From: Paulownia fortunei
Lineage: Eukaryota; Streptophyta; Magnoliopsida; Lamiales; Paulowniaceae
NCBI GenBank assembly: GCA_019321725.1
Contig: CM033115.1
Coordinates: 5,404,673 to 5,468,672, forward strand
Direction of reading: 5' to 3'
Length of the DNA: 64,000 nt
The notes beneath the pieces were generated by a model that saw nothing but the letters and a program-made list of their open reading frames with translations, was not told where the DNA came from and did no database searches. Below are positions 35,878 through 48,839 of the stretch, piece by piece. The position numbers and the translations under genes were made by a program. Each line of letters opens with the position of its first letter. Positions within the stretch are counted from its first letter, which is position 1.

Positions 35878-36831
35878 AATTATACCACAATCTACTAAAA
35901 TCATGGTTTCCAATCCCCTTTTTTCTCCATAATTTTATCATATCAAATTTGATTTATCAGCATACAATATATTATTTTCAATAGTTTATGTATAATAATC
36001 GTCTTGATTTTGTGCAACTATTGGAACACACATATATATTGTCTGTGTAATGTAATTTTATTTTGCCACGCACTTTTACTAAAATAATTATGGAAATGTC
36101 AATAACTTCGGTTAAACCTGGGTTTTTGTCTTTGGACCTAGGCAAATTGAGGGCGAGTTCCCGAGTGTCGGCCAATCCAATCCGAACCCACCCGTTTAAA
36201 TTGTGTGTATATACTATATGTGTGTATTTATATGATATTTTAGTTACAAAATATATGTATGCTACATACACAATCACATTTAAAACATAATACAAATTAA
36301 AATAAGAGTAAAACATTAATGACATATTTATACCTTCAAAGTAAATAAAAGTAAAAAATATATTTAAAGTATAATTTATTAAAAAATAATAAGCATGCAT
36401 ACATAAGTGAACAAATAATTTGTTTATAACTTTGTTTAATCATGTTTTGAATGGTTACGATGATATTTTATTTAAAAAATAAATAAATATAAAGTAGGCA
36501 TTGTGGTTAAAACCCACTGAATTTGGGATTCGGACTGTTAATAAAAAAAGAGGGGGATGCACATCCTTCAAGGATTTGATGAGACAAGTCTCCAATTTTA
36601 TGAAATTGTACCCTGTCTAGTTTTTGGTAATGAATTTAAGAGAGTGAGTCAACATGACATTTGCTTGAGGCATCTTTATCCTCTTGTATATTTTGTTTTG
36701 AGTATAATATGTATCTTATCTACTATTGTTTTACTTTTAGTAGAGTTAACTGAAATCCTGCATCAAATATATATGTATATATAGATTGATATTCATGCCA
36801 TTTTACTAATGACATATAATATATGAATGAA

Positions 36832-36856
36832 TATAATATATATATATATATATATG
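36832..36856. repeat. (TA)n microsatellite
   Basis: A run of alternating TA of about 24 bp, then TGTGCGTGCACTTGTG. It lies in the 3' flank of GDSL copy B; the matching place in copy A (about 13995) has only TATATGTGTGTGCGCG. Confidence 0.85.
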
Positions 36857-37145
36857 TGCGTGCACTTGTGTGTTTGTGTCCGTGCATTAGTTTAAGCACA
36901 TAAAAATAAAAATTTATACAAAAAACTCATAAAAAGAAAAGCGTATATAATGTTGGTTGCTTCGTGTCTTTACATGGTGGCGACCATTGTAAATGCCACT
37001 ATTAAGCCTTTTTATGATATGGCATTATTCTCATAATCAACCGAGAATGATGATCTTATTCTTTTTAATACATAACTCCCTTATCATATGAGGGATGAAG
37101 ATTAGTTTATTTCAAGATACATTAAAATTTTTGATTTAATATGGT

Positions 37146-40100
37146 TTATTGAGTGTAGTTGATCTTCAAATTCTTAATGAGAATTTCAGACATACGATGA
37201 TAAGCCTCTTGTGTTAGATGTATGTCATCCCATGTATATAGATATTTGGATTATGGCACTCTGGCACACCCAAATTTTCACAAAATATCGGACCAAGAGC
37301 GTTATATTGTCCTTCGATCCCACAATAAGGTTTCAACAAAGTTGTGATATTAAACCCTACAAAACACAAGAAAAAACTAGTTAATATTGAAGACTCTTTT
37401 CCAATTATATTCCAAAAAAAAAGAAATTCCTTTCTGAGAGAGCCCAAAGCTCCTTGAAGACAATTCTTCTGAAAAGTTGTTAGATTATTCAAACTTTTCA
37501 AACACCCTAGATCATCATAGGTTGTGGGATCGTTGCTACGAGAAGCACTTAGCAATAGGGAAGCATCCAAGGGGAAAATTTTGAGGAACTACGACTTGTG
37601 AAACACCAGCCTAGATCACCTCCTTCAAAAATAATAATCAATAACAATAATTATATAATCCATTTTTTGACTAAGTGATGAGCATAAATCACATTTTTAA
37701 AGAATTTAAATAGATAAAATAGTTATAAATCACTTTTGTTATATTGATAATGACTTGTTTTACTAAGGGCACATAAGTTTGGATCTTTTGAACAGACTCC
37801 TTACTGAAATACAATGATGATATCATTGCATCTAGTTTCACCCACAAACACGAGAGATCTGCTTAGCCTATGTGCACATTCTGATAACAATGGGCAAGAT
37901 TTGCTCTTCTGAAACTCTATCAAATTAGGACACATAAATTAATGGGAAATTTCAATCCTTGTCCCATTGAAGTTTTGGCTTCTGGCATCACTCTCTCTAT
38001 TGACAAAAACATTATGTATGATATTATTTGGTCAAAGAATTTAATGAAATTATTAAAATTTTAAACCACCACCAATACATGTACATAAAGAAACTCATAA
38101 CTTTCTAAAAAAATAAAATTAAATGGCATCACTTGCTACAATAATGTTTAAACTATAGACTAATTTTTGTTTACAAGAAATAATAAAATCTTTCGAACAA
38201 CAAAAAAAAAATGTTTTACAATTTAAAATTTTCAAAAAAAAAAAAAATATTATTGTTCATGTATGGAAACATAATGCATTTGGAATATGTTCCTATTTAA
38301 TGTTAAAAATTATTTATTCGACTAAAGACAGCCTCAAATTTATGCTAATGCCCCTCACTTCGTATTGAAATTATACATTTGTGTGTCGTCTTAAATTTTG
38401 AAAATTATGCCCTTTTTATTCCTTTCTTAATCAAACAATATAGGGGCTTTGCAAGTTTCATCAAGTTCCCAAAAAAATCAATTTTAGTTCTATATATTAG
38501 CATCATATTGCAACTTTAGTATCATTATTAACTTTATGACAAAAAATAGCCGTTAACTCACCTGTTCTAGCCGGAAAATCCGTCCAATTTCTTTTTGAGA
38601 GGGGAAATATATTACGGAGCTCTATCAAATTCATTTTTCAGTAATTTGCACTCATTTTTTATTATTTATTAGTAATTGAGATGAAAAATAGTTATCCACT
38701 TACATTTGTTTTTGGCAAATACGATGTATGTATAATGTGTATTACGATATAACATATCCAACATATGTTACGCTATTTATATAGTACATATGAGTTCAAC
38801 ATAAAAATACAATATGTATATATACATATCTAATAACTGATTGATATTTTACTTAAATATATTAATTGATATATATAGACATAATTATATAGATATATGA
38901 GAATATTATATATGAATTCAAGATACATAATCATATATATATGTGAAAAATGCATGTGTAACATTCATAATATTGTACAAATGTTGCGTACGTGTGTAAT
39001 CTATATTTTTAATTTACAATATAATATAAAATATGCATAATTTATAGGTAGTTTATGATTGGATACAAAAAAACAATTATTCAATTTATAAAAATAAAGA
39101 GTAACATGTACAAATATGAAGAGTATGCATAAAAAATGAATAGAATATAGATATGTATAATATACATTTTGTGGGCACATTCACTCCAAAAATAATTATT
39201 TTTGCATCAAAAATATTATACACTCATTTGCAGATAAAAGAAAGTCCAAATGGGAGACTTTGGAGAAATAAGACTAAAAATTTTGATTTATGCTTTATCA
39301 TTGAAAAAATGAATTTATATCTTAAGTACTAGAGTAACGGTGCAGCATGTGCATCTCACGTGCCAAAATTCCTTCCAAAATCTTGGATTTAATGGCCAAG
39401 ATATGCCATTTTTCCAATTTGATCTCTCACTTACTTTTACTTTAAAAAATTATGCATTATAAAAGTAACTTACAAATATATTTTTGAACTTTTTATTTCT
39501 TTCTTGGATTGAATTGGGGGTATTCTAATCTTTTGCCCAATTTTTTAATTAGAATTTTTAGATCAAAAAAGGAGATATTTACTACAAGTTCAAGCAAAAG
39601 AGATAGATGCCAAAAATAACAAACTTCTTAAATACAAAGTTTTCAACGTATCAAGTATAAGCAAGTCTTACATAAAATATGTTGGTGTGGAACATATGGA
39701 GTTAAGATATGTCATGAACTGGCTTAGTTGAACACGAGGGAAGGGACTACCGAAACTATGACCCCCTTCGCATAGAAAAAAAAGTGTTGAGCGGTGTACT
39801 TTCGGCCACCACAAAATTGATAGCATTGTCAATTGAAGCAGTCTTAGCTAAGGAAAGGTTCAACAACAGAAGGCCAAGAGCCATAATTGTCAATGTTAAA
39901 TAAAAGACAAAACAAACTCAAGTAAGAAAACTTTAGTTCAAACCAATTTGGTGAAACTAGGACAATCAAATGGTAAATAGGATTATGGTTATATGTGATT
40001 AGTTCACAATATATAATTAATGATAGTGACTAATTACAATTACACTTGTCACATGATTAATTTAGTTTAACCATATTGGGTCTACACAAAATTCTCTCTC

Positions 40101-40510
40101 AAATATTTGTACTACGATATATATATATATATATATATTGGTTAGACATACCTATATAGTCTATGATATGACGACTATCGGACCAACAACCAGTAGGATT
40201 TTAGTGAAAGGTTTCACCATAAGGTCAATGTAAGGATAGGACTATAGGGAGAATTCAAATGGAATTGCCCATATCAGATATCGAGTCTCCAAATTGGTAA
40301 AAGACTGTACAGGGCATCTTATATTTTGGGGTGCACCAGCAGCTAGATCAAAAATAAAAAAGCTTATGAATACAAAAAAAGAAAAAGCATAACCCGAATT
40401 GGATCGATGTTTCACCCACATTTTCTCTAAACTATTTCCTTTCATAATTATTTTGCATAAAAACACAAAAGGAGATCAAAATGCTTGAAAATAATCACAA
40501 GCATTCATGA
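37146..40510 (-). pseudogene. GDSL esterase/lipase pseudogene, copy B
   Basis: Second copy of the same five-exon gene. Block I keeps FGDSISDMGN, so the nucleophile Ser is present, but a 1-bp deletion just before it (~40300) shifts the frame. Exon 2 (about 39870-39670) reads INFVVAESTPLN and has a 1-bp deletion near its end; its splice donor GT is gone (CAACATATTTTA against CAACAGGTTTTA in copy A). Exon 3 is degraded. Exon 4 has lost about 95 bp, including the donor and the conserved ADYYN segment, so exons 4 and 5 run together through former intron (37570-37214). A 1-bp deletion in the HWDD motif shifts the end. Clearly non-functional. Confidence 0.85.
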
Positions 40511-40580
40511 AATATATAGGCAAAAGAAAAATAAAAAAAATAGAGTTTGACAGCTCGTAAGTCTATAAAGATGGGTTAGG

Positions 40581-41045
40581 TGTTGGAGTTTATTTAATTT
40601 CTTAATGTGGGCTTACATATGTGAATAAAAAATATATTATATGCTATCTAATTTAATAGAGCCAAATAAATGATCTATCAGTTGAGTTCTAAAATATCTA
40701 TTGAGTATGAATACTGTAATGTATAGAGACCCAATACTAGTCAAATTATGATTGATGGACATCTATTTGACCTAGTATATAAGAAGCATTATAGGGTTAT
40801 GCTCCTCAAGTCAACTCAATCAATTTGCTCTTCTTCTCTATCTCCATCTTCGAGAGAGAACCTATGGAGCACATAAGGAGATTTGATTATGGAAGATACT
40901 AACCCACTAAGGATACATAAATGTATGCCTCAATACGAATTATGGATTAAGGTACGCTCGATTTTAGTATTCAATTCATTTTCTTGATAATTTACATGAT
41001 AATCCTAGATTATATGATTCTATTAATCATATTTATATTAAAATC
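40581..41045 (+). repeat. Probable 5' LTR of a copia element
   Basis: Starts TGTTGGAGTTTATTTAATTT, a common copia LTR start. A TATA-like TATATAAGAAG lies near 40781, and a GTGG-type degenerate initiator-Met primer site (AAGTGGTGTTTGCTCAG) at about 41049. The exact end is uncertain. No matching 3' LTR is in the window, because the element is cut off at 43800. Confidence 0.6.
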
Positions 41046-42960
41046 TAATAAGTGGTGTTTGCTCAGTTCATATTAGATTATTAAGAAATTTTATTTCTTC
41101 TTCAATGATTATATTCACTATTACAATTTTATTTGAAAGAAGAAATCGAGAAATTTTATAAAATTGTTAGTTATTTTATTGATATTATTTTTGGGTTAAA
41201 TAATTTCATGAAGAATTCAGTTGTTGAAATTTTGTTTATTCTCGTGAAATTTTGTTATTAAGATTATATGAAGTTTTGTAATCTTGTTGACAAAATGATT
41301 CAGGAGCAAATTTTATAATAATAATTTTTCTTTTCAGTGAAGTAATATAATTGTAACAAAAAGGGAAAATTTAGATTAAGATTGCTATCTTGTTGTTACT
41401 ATTATTTAAAAAAAATATAGGGGCAAGGCAAATTCAAGTCAACATGGATTGAGGTTGTGAAGATGAAGATGGGTTTTGATTTTCAAGGGTTTTCTAACGA
41501 AGAAGAAGAATTTAAAGAAATTTGGGCCTTTAATTTTCTTTTGGGCCGAAATATTTTTTGTTTAAAAGAAATTTTGGGCTTAAATTAAATTTTGATTTTG
41601 GGTTTAATATATTCTTAGGCTCAAACTTATAAGAATGGATTTTTGGCCATATTTCATTTTGGGCTTAATTTGGTCTTGGGTTCATTTTAATTTTGGCTTT
41701 CAATTCAAATAGAGTTGTTTTTTTTTTTTTTTGTTTTAATTTGATTTTTGTTCTGAAATCCAAATAAGGTTGAATTTTGAGCTTAAGTTTGGGCTCATTG
41801 TTTGGGTCTTATAGTAGGTAAGATTTAATTTAACCGATAAAGATTGCATTAGATTTGAATTCAAATTGAGTTCAAGTCTGATTTGTATAGAACTCGACCC
41901 AATTTTAGTAAAATTCATTAAAGAAAATTAATTATTTTTATTTTGCAAATCTTATCTTATATTTATAGATAAATTGAAATAATATATCACCAAAGTGACC
42001 TAATTTATTTTTAAAATATTAAATATCAAGTAAAAGGTTTGGATTATGTCTATATCTCTACGGATAATAATCAGCATAAAGGAAGATTAATATTTGACCA
42101 GTTGATAGACATGTGAGATAAAATTGGTATTATATTTGTTCCTACTTGTCTGATATTTCAAAATAATTAATTAAAATAATACGTTGCCAAAGTAACCTCT
42201 ATTGTGTAGATTTATTTATCTCGGGATATTAAGATATGTATGTTTGTTAATTATGCGAATAATAATCGGCCTAAAGGAAGGTTATTATTTGGCCAGATAA
42301 TAGATATATCTATGGTAATAAATACGTGATGATTATCATATTTTTCATGTGCGCTATAATTGGCCCAAATCAAGATTACTATTTGACAGAATTAATTATC
42401 AGTATTTGATTACTACATTGAGAGTACCACTTACAATTGATGTTTTGTCCAAAGACTAAAAATTAATGTTGTGCTAGATATCTCGTGATGGGGCCAACTA
42501 CTATTTAATTATATCATGTATAAATATGAATTTTTTTAATGATTATGTTAAGACATGAATATTAATTACGAGCATGTCATTTAGTTTGGTTCTCTGAATT
42601 AAGTTTCTACTTATATTTCTATAAGATCTGCCAATATTAATTTTATTTGTGATTAAAGGCACAAACTTTAAGAATTTAATAAAGAACATTGTGATTATTC
42701 TAGGGTGCATGGATCTTGACCATGCGTTTAAGATAGAACGATGTCTTACTCTCACTAAGGAAAGTGCCCTAAGGCTAAAGGGATTTTGAAAAGTGGGATC
42801 ATTCTAACTGCATGGGTCTTATGACCATAAAGTACACCATTCTGGAAATATTTAGATGCACTACATCTGAGGAGAATAGTTCTAAGAAGTTCATTAAAGA
42901 TATTGTTTGAAACAAGCACCTTTTTGGCTAATTTTGTTTAAATAAGGTATGTAGGAAAAG
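41046..42960 (+). other. Leader region of copia remnant with decayed repeats
   Basis: Non-coding. It holds a low-complexity stretch rich in TTTGGGCTTAATTT-type units (41520-41700). It also has three diverged copies of a motif like AATAATCGGCCTAAAGGAAG followed by ATTTGGCCAG, at about 42065, 42258 and 42353. No ORF is recognised until gag appears. Confidence 0.45.
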
Positions 42961-43720
42961 GAAAATAAGGGAGTACATTATGAAAATGTCTAATCTCGCT
43001 TCCAAACTGAAGGCACTAAATTAAAGTTGTATGAGGATTTGCTCGTGCATATAATTTCATTTCTCTTCCTGCACAATATAGTCAATTTAAAGTAAATGAC
43101 AACATTCTAAAGGACAAACAAACTCTTAATGAGTTCACATCTTACTGTGCAATAAGAAGAAAAGTTTGATCAAGAAAAGACTAAAAGTGCTCATTTAGCA
43201 ACTACCCCCATGATAAAAAAAAAAGTAAGCTGCAATTGGGAACCATAACAACATTGCAAAAGAAATAGGAATAGGAATTTACCTGTTACTTCTGCAAGAA
43301 GGGTAAACACATAATGAAGGAATATCCCAAGTACACTAATGTGCTTCTCATTTTGGTTCATTTTGAAGTTAGTTTAGTTTTTATACCTAGACAACTTGGT
43401 GGGTAGACTTTGATTCTACTACTCACATAAGTGTGTCTATATAAGATTGTCTATTGATCCAATAGCTAAGTGATGCTGAAAGATGTATCTATGTGGGCTA
43501 TGGTAAAATAATTACACTTGAGGCTATATGGATTTTTAGGCTATCATTAATGGTTAGTTATTTTTTAAATTTTAAAGAGACATACACTATTATCATTTAG
43601 ATAGAGTATGCTCTCTATTTTCACTTTGGACAAATTCAGTTATTATTGTTCATTTGAAAATAACATATTTAATCTCTTTTAAGATTTAAATCTTATTAGT
43701 ACTAGTTCTTTATCGTTGAT
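42961..43720 (+). pseudogene. gag: copia gag and protease remnant
   Basis: Pieces of a copia gag in three frames: IREYIMKMSNLASKLKAL (42964-43017), then a PAQYSQFKVND-like block near 43068-43100, and a lysine/glutamate-rich stretch. A zinc knuckle, CYFCKKGKHIMKEY (43283-43324), has its last cysteine changed to tyrosine. The protease start follows as TWWVDFDSTTH (43394-43426), where the D-S-G-A-T active site has lost its Gly-Ala. It ends where the inverted gypsy LTR was inserted. Confidence 0.75.
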
Positions 43721-43800
43721 GATAACCTATATTTTGGACATAATTTCCTCGTATAATTAAACCTTGGATACCAGCTCATAAGGTATATGTTGTGAAAATT

Positions 43801-45033
43801 TGTGAACGCAAATGCACGTTATCATATACAAGTAATAAAATACTAAATAAGTTATCGTTCCCATGAGTACTGTTGAATTATTAATTACCAAAATTATATT
43901 AACTCTAATTTTATTTGAATAAATAAAAGTAAATGTTGATGTTTATGACCACTAACAAAATTTAACTAGACTAAACAAATAATCAACAATCGACCAATGA
44001 TAAAATTCAAAAATTTAAAAGCCTAGAGTTATAATTTCACCGTAATTATTTCGAATTGAATAATTTATCTTATCAATCTCAATTTATTTACCAAGTGATA
44101 GTCGAGAATCCCTAAATTATCTACTAGCCTTTCCCAAGGTCTAGTGAAAACATCATCAATTGCTAACCCACTATATTCCTATGTGAATTACAATAATCAA
44201 TAATTCATTAGGTTCTATGGAGTCTCAAACATGACTACATAAACTATGTAAGTATATTCATATCTCACATGCAATTTATGATTTTCTACACATAGAACTA
44301 GACACATATATCACCTCCCGGGTCAATATGATTAGCAAATTATTCAATTAGTGGCCAGGTAATTGAAAGCATTAAGATCAATGTAGAAAATAAATCTTTA
44401 AGATAAATTGAAATTAAATTGATTCAAATATTCAAAATATCATAATTAGATTACATCGCAACCCTAGAAAAATAAATTAATTCATGATGAAAATAAAATA
44501 CAAATTAACAACATTCATACACATAATGAAAGAAAGAAAGAGGACAATGAAACGAAACTAGAAAGATGATGAATGTCTTCCCTTGTTGATGCATGGAAGA
44601 ATTGTTCTTTTCTTCTCCTCTTCTTGTTTTTTGGCTTCTTTTCACTCTTCTCCTCTCTTTTCCTCTTGTTTCCTCCCCAAAATCTTATTTGGAGGCTTTT
44701 GAAATAGTTAACATTGATGGAAGATGCCCTAAAGAGGGGGAAAAATACTATTTTTGCCCTTTCTTGTCTACTAGGCGCTGCCATTACTAGAATGCCATGA
44801 TTTTACAGTAGCTGCAGTGCCTAGGCACAGTAGCTACTGTTCCCAAATGAATTATTATTTTTTTTAAATATAAGATGAATGTAGATTTTAGTACATTCAA
44901 GTGACATATTTTCTTCATCTTCAAATCTACAAAATCAACACTAAAAATGATAATAAAACTTACAAAAATCTCAAAAACTAATAAAAAATTAAGCAAATGG
45001 TACTCAATTAATAAGTATAAAATCCACTTATCA
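43801..45033 (-). repeat. 3' LTR of an inverted gypsy element
   Basis: 1233 bp; on the minus strand TGATAAGTGGATTTTATACT...TTTTCACA. It is the same family as 2597-3879 in the opposite direction. A polypurine tract (AAAGTTTAGGGGTATT) lies next to it at 45034-45049 and the CTCGAGGACAAG motif at 45058-45075, so this is a 3' LTR. It interrupts the copia remnant. Confidence 0.85.
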
Positions 45034-46860
45034 AATACCCCTAAACTTTATATTTTTCTTGTCCTCGAGCAAAAGAAAGAAATAAAAAATTTAAAATAAC
45101 AAGTGATGATCACAACCTACTAATCAAATGAGTTTTGAAAAATGTTGTGAGTTTATAACTCAAGAAAATCCAAAAATATCATCGAAATGCTCGATTTCAA
45201 CTCAAGTGTCAAATTCACCCATCTTTAAATCATTTAAGTTTGTGTATGTCACCTCTTACATCTAACTTTTCTCGACTTAAATTGGTTTATGCAAACTCAA
45301 TAAAATTATTGATCTCTTATTTATGTATTTTTGAATTCAGTAGGCTTATTTTTTATGTCACTCTCCACCAATGTAGACTAACACAACATCAAAGATCATT
45401 AGAACTTGAAAGCTTGTAATGTGTGGCTAAGGTAATGGTAGGATAACAGATAATATAGTGGCTCAAATTAGTCATAACACGTAATTATTCTAGAACCTCA
45501 TTGATAGGCACCAACACATTTTCGGTTTCACACCTTCACGAACCTTTCTTCTTTTGATTTGTCACGCCACTTTATTCATTAAACTTTCTTTTTTTTCTTC
45601 ATATATTCCTTTTTTTTAAGTGCTATACCCCCAAACTTACTTGTTTTTATGAATAATGGGTGTTGCACTATTTTCTCATATTTATTTACTCTTTTTTTTT
45701 CTTTTTTTTTTTGGGAGTTTTCGCCACCTCTCTTTTGCCATTTTTTTTTTCAAACCACTTTCAATACTCAAAATAATGTTACTATAATAGTAATGAGCTG
45801 AGTGTGGGATAATATGTAAGATGAAAAAAAAAATCATTGATTGAGGTTGATTGGTAGGGTGATAAATAAAATGACTCAACAGACTTAATGGGGGACACTA
45901 GGGATTATGCATTATAAATAGAGTGGCTTGAAAGGCTTAAACGGTACAAAAATGGCTTAAATCACTTTCGTAATATTATGTATCAAAGGATTTCACATCG
46001 AGTGACAATCAAACAATTTCTAGAATTATATAAGATTGCAAAAAAAGGGTATCAAGTTCACATAAGCTTTTTCTAAGCATGCAGAAAATTCAATTGTTCA
46101 GGCCTATGTGCTCAATATGTTAAAGGATTACAATAAAGATAAAAATTGCCACAAGATTCATGCACATACATAAGCACAATATTTATGAATTTTCAAAAGC
46201 TATAAACAAACAAAATCAAATAAAACATATACATCCACCCCCAAACTTAGAACTAACATTATCCTCAATGCTAAATAAAGCAAGATAAGGTATAGAAGAC
46301 TTTCTTGAATGGTGTCAGTTCTCATCAACTGAATCATCATCTTTTTCTAGAATAGATGTGCATTCATTAGTTGGTTGCATATCAATCCTTATTTTATAAA
46401 TCCTTTCCCAAACTTAAGTTGGATCCTGAAATGAAAAACAAACAAAAAACAATCATCAGACTAAAATAACAAAATTAACATTAAACAGCTAAATAAGTGT
46501 TTATCATGCCATGCCTTTGTATGCTCTAGAAGTGTAGGTGGTCCTCAAAGATAAGCATAGTGAGCATAATCCGGCATACCATAAAGTCTTATCTCCATCG
46601 CTATTAAAATAGCCAACACCAATCATGTGTCTGAAAGAGAATTTTCATCGACAGATGATGCTTTTGATGATAATGGAAAGAAAATAAAGTGAATATTTAT
46701 TTTTAATAGACCTGGCCCGCTTAAAATATTGGGGAGTAAAATAGCCAGCCATAAAAAATTGGCTATCACTAAGATGTCAAAGGATTTGAAAAGTGTTAGT
46801 AAGCTACGAGCCACCTAAAAACTTTAAAGTCTAATTGTATCTCGTATCAAGTGATGCACC
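45034..46860 (-). other. 3' internal part of inverted gypsy element
   Basis: Non-coding 3' region: polypurine tract, CTCGAGGAC motif, long T runs (45600-45730), then AGCATTGAGGATAATGTT (46272-46255) with AAGTTTGGGGGTGG (46248-46235). This matches the order of motifs in the Athila element (25449-25434, then G-rich run). A short minus frame at 46814-46623 is not recognised. The element's pol and 5' half are missing; the right border is uncertain. Confidence 0.6.
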
Positions 46861-47123
46861 ACTTTGCTCTAACCGTGTGAAAAAGTCCTGAAAGTTAAAT
46901 TGCAAATAATTATTTTCACATGAACTTAAGGCGATGAAGATAATAGAGAAAATGTGGCTTCATCTTATCATATTAGTAGTGGAGTTAACCATGCAACTCG
47001 TTGAAATGCTAACGACTACTTGTGCAAACAAATCTTCAAATTGACCAATAGCAGTTATAACAGCAAACTGAGTGATGCTATGTAAATAATTAGCATAAGA
47101 CAAAAAAATGGTCTAATGATAAT

Positions 47124-48240
47124 GTGTGTGTGAGTTTTAAGGAGATGAAACATGTAGAGAAAGATGTAGTGTCAACATATCACACCACTTTAAGTGAAGA
47201 AATGGAAGATGAAGATGCTGAATCTGCTTCTCCTAAACTTGAAGAAGGCATTAAAACTACCGTTGATGAGCTAAAGGAGATTAATTTGGGCAATGTCGAC
47301 AGTCCTCGATCAATCAATATCAGCGCCTTGTTGGCAATTGATGAAGAAAAAATATACATCGAGCTATTTTAAGAGTTCAAGAGATGCTTGGATTGGATTT
47401 GAAAGTAGCAGTCCCTCACCTATTTGTTAAGAAATGAGCTCGTCCTATCAAACAAGCTAAATGTTAATGTAGGCTTGAGTTGGTTTCTTTAATTGAGGCT
47501 AAAGTGAATAAACTCATCGAAGTTGGGTTCATTCAAGAATTCAATCATCCTACTGGATCTCAAGCATTGTCCCTATGAGAAAGAAGAATAGTCAAATTCG
47601 AGTTTATGTTGATTTTAGAGATTTTAATGATGCATGTCCTAAAAATGACTTTCTATTGCCTATTACTGAGCTCATGATTGATGCTACGATGGGCCATGAA
47701 GCGTTATCTTTCATGAATGGATCATCTAGGTATAATTAAAATATGTATGGCCCCAAAAGATAAAGAGTTAATGGCATTTTTGTACCCTGAAAGATATATA
47801 TTGTTATAAAGTGATGTCATTTAGATTGAAAAATGTTGGTGCTATATATGAAAGGGCTATGCAGAAAATTTTCGATGATATGTTCCATAAAAACATTGAA
47901 TGCTATGTTGATGATGTGGTTGTCAAGTCTAAAACACGAGAAGATCATCTTTAAGATTTTAGAAAAGTCTTTGAATGATTGAGAAGAAATCAACTCAAGA
48001 TGGATCCGCAAAAATGTGCATTTGATGTTAAGTGTGGAAAGTTTCTTAGGTTCATTGATCATCATCGAAGGATAGAAATCGAGCAAGCAAAAATTGATGT
48101 GATTCTAAAGATGCCTGAACCTCAAGATATTCATGAACTTAAAATTTCCAAGAAAAGTTAGCTTATCTTCAAAGGTTCATTTCAAACCTAATCCGCCAAT
48201 ACTAGCCATTCAGCTGACTCATGAAGAAAGGTATTTAGTT
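47124..48240 (+). pseudogene. pol: Tat/Ogre-type gypsy reverse transcriptase remnant
   Basis: The open part 47124-47372 resembles the protease-RT linker (DELKEINLGNVDSPRSINIS). RT pieces follow: RPIKQAK near 47435, EAKVNKLIEVGFIQEF near 47500, DFRDFNDACPKNDFLLPITE at 47612-47670 and GHEALSFMNGSS. The active site YVDDV is at 47904-47918, and LRRNQLKMDPQKCAFDV-type and EIEQAKIDVILKMPEP at 48070-48120. The D-ACPKD and KMPEP-type signatures are those of the Tat/Ogre lineage. Many stops and frame changes make it dead. Confidence 0.8.
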
Positions 48241-48269
48241 TGGTAGAATGCTCCTGTCACATGAGCCTA

Positions 48270-48500
48270 AATTATATGTTACTCCTGACCCGCATGAGTA
48301 TAAACTGTGAATGGTACCCCACCAAAGGTAGTGCACGTGGTTAAATTGCTAGCTTGCCCCACCAAAAGTGAATCCATATGGTTAAACTATTAATTTACCC
48401 CACTAAAGGTATTTTATGTGGTTAGAATATTAAATACCCTACCTAGTCTAGGGAGGTTAAGCAATAGATGCTCCTAGCCCGCATGAGTATAAACTTTGTT
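48270..48500 (+). repeat. 40-bp tandem repeats framed by a direct repeat
   Basis: Three units of about 40-41 bp start near 48317, 48357 and 48398, each with CCCCACCAAAGGTA-type start and TGGTTAAANT-type end. The block is framed by CTCCTGACCCGCATGAGTA (about 48282) and CTCCTAGCCCGCATGAGTA (about 48471). Tandem repeats after pol are usual in Tat/Ogre elements. Confidence 0.75.
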
Positions 48501-48839
48501 CAACCCCTCTCAAATAAAAAAATGAGTGTTTTTGAACTACGTTATGACTTGATCCATTTGTCGGGGTATGTAGACAGCTTAGATATTTTCTAAGTTCAGT
48601 CATGAGTGTAGAATACACTATGTTTTTTCTTCTATAGGATAGTAGTTTATTGCAAGAAAAAGTAAAAAAAAAATGGGCTTCATAAATTTTGATGAACGTG
48701 AATGCACTTGAAGGATTACAAGATAGAAAAATAATAATTTCTATTATGTAATCTTAATTAATAATGATGTTCATTACATGAAGCGAAACGAAAGGGAAAG
48801 GTCTTAAACAAATACTAAGCAAAGAGTCTCAAAATTTTC

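Larger units (their letters stand above)
35878..40575. repeat. Segmental duplication copy B (GDSL segment)
   Basis: Collinear with 11640-17930, same orientation, but without the TIR transposon and with a different right neighbour: a copia LTR begins at 40581. Left of it lies the copia gag fragment. The flanks of A and B differ on both sides. Confidence 0.85.

Noticed and set aside
46623..46814. Minus-strand 63-codon hydrophobic ORF as an env-like protein
   Set aside because: No signal other than length and hydrophobicity, and it sits at an unclear element border.
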